64,000 nucleotides of DNA from CAYRFQ01 sp964423615. Lineage in GTDB: Bacteria > Planctomycetota > Planctomycetia > Gemmatales > Gemmataceae. A model generated the notes under the pieces. The model was not told where the DNA came from and searched no databases. It was given only the letters and a program-made list of their open reading frames with translations. The position numbers were made by a program, and so were the translations under genes. The first letter of the stretch is position 1, and each line of letters starts with the position of its first letter. The stretch is taken from NCBI GenBank assembly GCA_964423615.1, contig CAYRFQ010000037.1:1-64000 (forward strand). The letters run 5' to 3'. Below are positions 62,538 to 64,000 of this stretch, one piece after another.

Positions 62538-64000
62538 ATGCTTCGCACCTGGACAACCTTTGTCATGGCTGTGGGGACTGTTTCGTTCCCACTTACGCAG
62601 GCCAGTCCTAGCTTGGCTCAACCAACCGTGAAACTACGTGAAGTACGAGTCCAACGAACGATGCGAGGGATGTACTTCCACGTTCGCTTTTCCCCCCCCG
62701 AAAACCTATATCGGGTGGACCTCAGTCAGAATTCGTTCACGTCTCCTGAGACGGCACACGACATCCCAAAGTTGCCCCGACTCGTTTCTCACGATGCCAA
62801 CACGAAACAGGTCTATCAACAGCTACGATATTTCGAAGATCCCGAGGAATTGAAAAAGCCGAGGGACGAACGCGACCAACGCGTCGATGGGTTAGAATTC
62901 GTCGGCAAACTGATCAAGCCGGGGAGGGGCAAGTTTTTGCTCGTTTGCCCCATCGGCAAGGTCGTCAACAAGGGAAAGAAGGACGAGAAGCAAGAACTCG
63001 AAGGATGGAAACAAATCCCCGTTGAGGTGGATTTCTCCAAAGCGAAAAAGGTCTTCCCTCCCGAACGTCCCGGGCCGCGAGTCGCGGATGGTTCGTTGAA
63101 TCGCAACGATCTTGAGGCCCTTTGGGCTTATGGGCAAGCCAACTACTTTGCCTATCTGAATTACCATAGCTACGGCCACGGCTTCTTTGGCTTTGCCAGA
63201 GCGGCGACAGGCCGAAAGTATGGCGTGACGACGAGTTCTTTTGGTAGTCGCACGGTTCCGGATTATGCCCTCGATCGGAGAATGTACGATCTGGCTTCCG
63301 GGAGCGCGGCGATCACGGAGTCACTCCAACTCCGTCGACTTTTGCGCCCCACTGACTCCCGTGAGGAACGGTCGATTCCGATAGGAAACGTGGGCACGAT
63401 CACGAGTCCCGACTTGGATTGGGACGAAATCCTCAAGGACAAGACCCCAAAACTCGAAGCGATGGCACAGGTGATTCCGGAAAATTTCTACTACGTGCGA
63501 TTTCGCGACTTCGACAAACTGGCTGGGTTTCTTGACGTCGCCGAGAAGTGGGGAGCCCCGCTCCTTTGGGCGTTCGAACCGCACCATCGGGAGTACCGAT
63601 TGCGCGAGCGATACGAAACGCAACTTTGCTTGCCGACGAAGTTGCTCGCCAAGGAGCTCGGTGACGGTGCGATGGAAAGCCTCGCCGTTGCCGGCAGCGA
63701 CCCGTATTTGCGAGACGGGTCGGACGTGACCATCATCGTGCGAACCAAGAATCCCCGCGGGTTTCTCAACGTCGTCGATGGCATGATCGAGCGTAACCGC
63801 AAACGATTCGATAACCAAATCCAGAGGAGTGAGGCCGAATATCAGAAGGTCGAAATCACGAGCTTTACGACTCCGTTCCGAGAAATCAGTCTCCACCGGG
63901 CGGTGGTTGATGATTTCGTCTTTTGCTCGAATTCGCGTAAGGCTCTCGAACTCGTCCTGGACACGCACCAGGGTTGGCGGAAGCCGTTGGCCAAGGCCAA
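62538..64000 (+). CDS. Secreted protein of unknown function, truncated by the window edge
   Basis: At least 487 aa; the frame is open to the last base. ATG at 62538, signal-like LRTWTTFVMAVGTVSFPLTQ ending near SLAQ. The mature part begins VKLREVRVQRTMRGMYFHVR, has a Lys/Glu patch (NKGKKDEKQELEGWK), then WAYGQANYFAYLNYHSYGHG and ENFYYVRFRDFDKLAGFLDV. I recognise no characterised domain. Large exported proteins of this sort, with a repeated FYxxxF pattern, occur in planctomycetes as hypothetical proteins. Confidence 0.75.
   Translation, partial: MLRTWTTFVMAVGTVSFPLTQASPSLAQPTVKLREVRVQRTMRGMYFHVRFSPPENLYRVDLSQNSFTSPETAHDIPKLPRLVSHDANTKQVYQQLRYFEDPEELKKPRDERDQRVDGLEFVGKLIKPGRGKFLLVCPIGKVVNKGKKDEKQELEGWKQIPVEVDFSKAKKVFPPERPGPRVADGSLNRNDLEALWAYGQANYFAYLNYHSYGHGFFGFARAATGRKYGVTTSSFGSRTVPDYALDRRMYDLASGSAAITESLQLRRLLRPTDSREERSIPIGNVGTITSPDLDWDEILKDKTPKLEAMAQVIPENFYYVRFRDFDKLAGFLDVAEKWGAPLLWAFEPHHREYRLRERYETQLCLPTKLLAKELGDGAMESLAVAGSDPYLRDGSDVTIIVRTKNPRGFLNVVDGMIERNRKRFDNQIQRSEAEYQKVEITSFTTPFREISLHRAVVDDFVFCSNSRKALELVLDTHQGWRKPLAKA

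Overview
The window reads as a chromosomal piece of a planctomycete, most likely family Gemmataceae. The pointers are a TIGR02996 domain fused to a formylglycine-generating-enzyme-like domain, an ECF sigma factor overlapping a giant Ser/Thr kinase with TPR repeats, several secreted DUF1080/ThuA/SGNH/sulfatase/heparinase-like proteins, and four copies of a Gemmata-type paralogue family ending in DALEEAGC...HCR...GCWV. No rRNA, tRNA, CRISPR array, transposase gene or prophage was recognised. Two runs of exactly 100 N (7307-7406 and 25010-25109) are assembly gaps, and both fall inside coding tandem repeats.

Layout. 1-9.7 kb: end of an unknown gene, a secreted HEAT-repeat protein, an orphan peptide-type solute-binding protein, a membrane-anchored coiled-coil protein with a QNPMNGQ repeat, a Gemmata paralogue-family gene and a DUF1028 protein. 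9.8-16.6 kb: housekeeping and metabolism, with a PfkB/KDG kinase, NAD(P)H-hydrate epimerase, a two-gene ABC exporter, ribosomal protein bS21, a TIGR02996+FGE-like protein and a radical SAM protein. 16.9-22.3 kb: the overlapping sigma factor/kinase pair. 23-34 kb: type VI secretion-like genes. A single plus-strand gene fuses TssB and TssC and carries a long acidic repeat tail; TssF and TssG lie on the minus strand, separated from it by a porin and a ThuA protein. 34.3-36.8 kb: three tandem paralogues of the Gemmata family. 37-44 kb: an XPB-like helicase, a proline-rich protein ending in an LptA/OstA-like domain, an orphan histidine kinase and a sulfatase. 44.4-48.1 kb: a DUF4132 protein. 48.3-64 kb: mostly exported enzymes (beta-helix protein, two SGNH hydrolases, DUF1080, heparinase-like lyase, TIM-barrel isomerase, esterase), a PEGA lipoprotein, a CpsB-like phosphatase, a LolA-like protein and a truncated secreted protein at the right edge.

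The most notable system is the single-chain sheath gene. It joins TssB to the TssC core in one polypeptide, as phage tail sheaths are one chain, and it appears to lack the N-terminal part of TssC that ClpV recognises in classical systems. It continues into at least 14 DPELAALLA-type acidic repeats and an unrecognised helical C-terminal domain. TssF and TssG show that baseplate parts are nearby. TssE, TssH/ClpV, Hcp, VgrG, TssK and TssJLM are not in this window.

Intergenic DNA is rich in small repeats: a dispersed GGCAC/GTGCC hairpin followed by TGCTACTTT (six or more copies), a 169-bp element with terminal inverted repeats and a degenerate relative elsewhere, a 15-bp tandem repeat, a 46-bp tandem repeat, long perfect hairpins at convergent gene ends, and GGGAACA heptamer arrays. 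One heptamer array sits in the dimerisation hairpin of the histidine kinase; another encodes the C-terminus of the neighbouring sulfatase.
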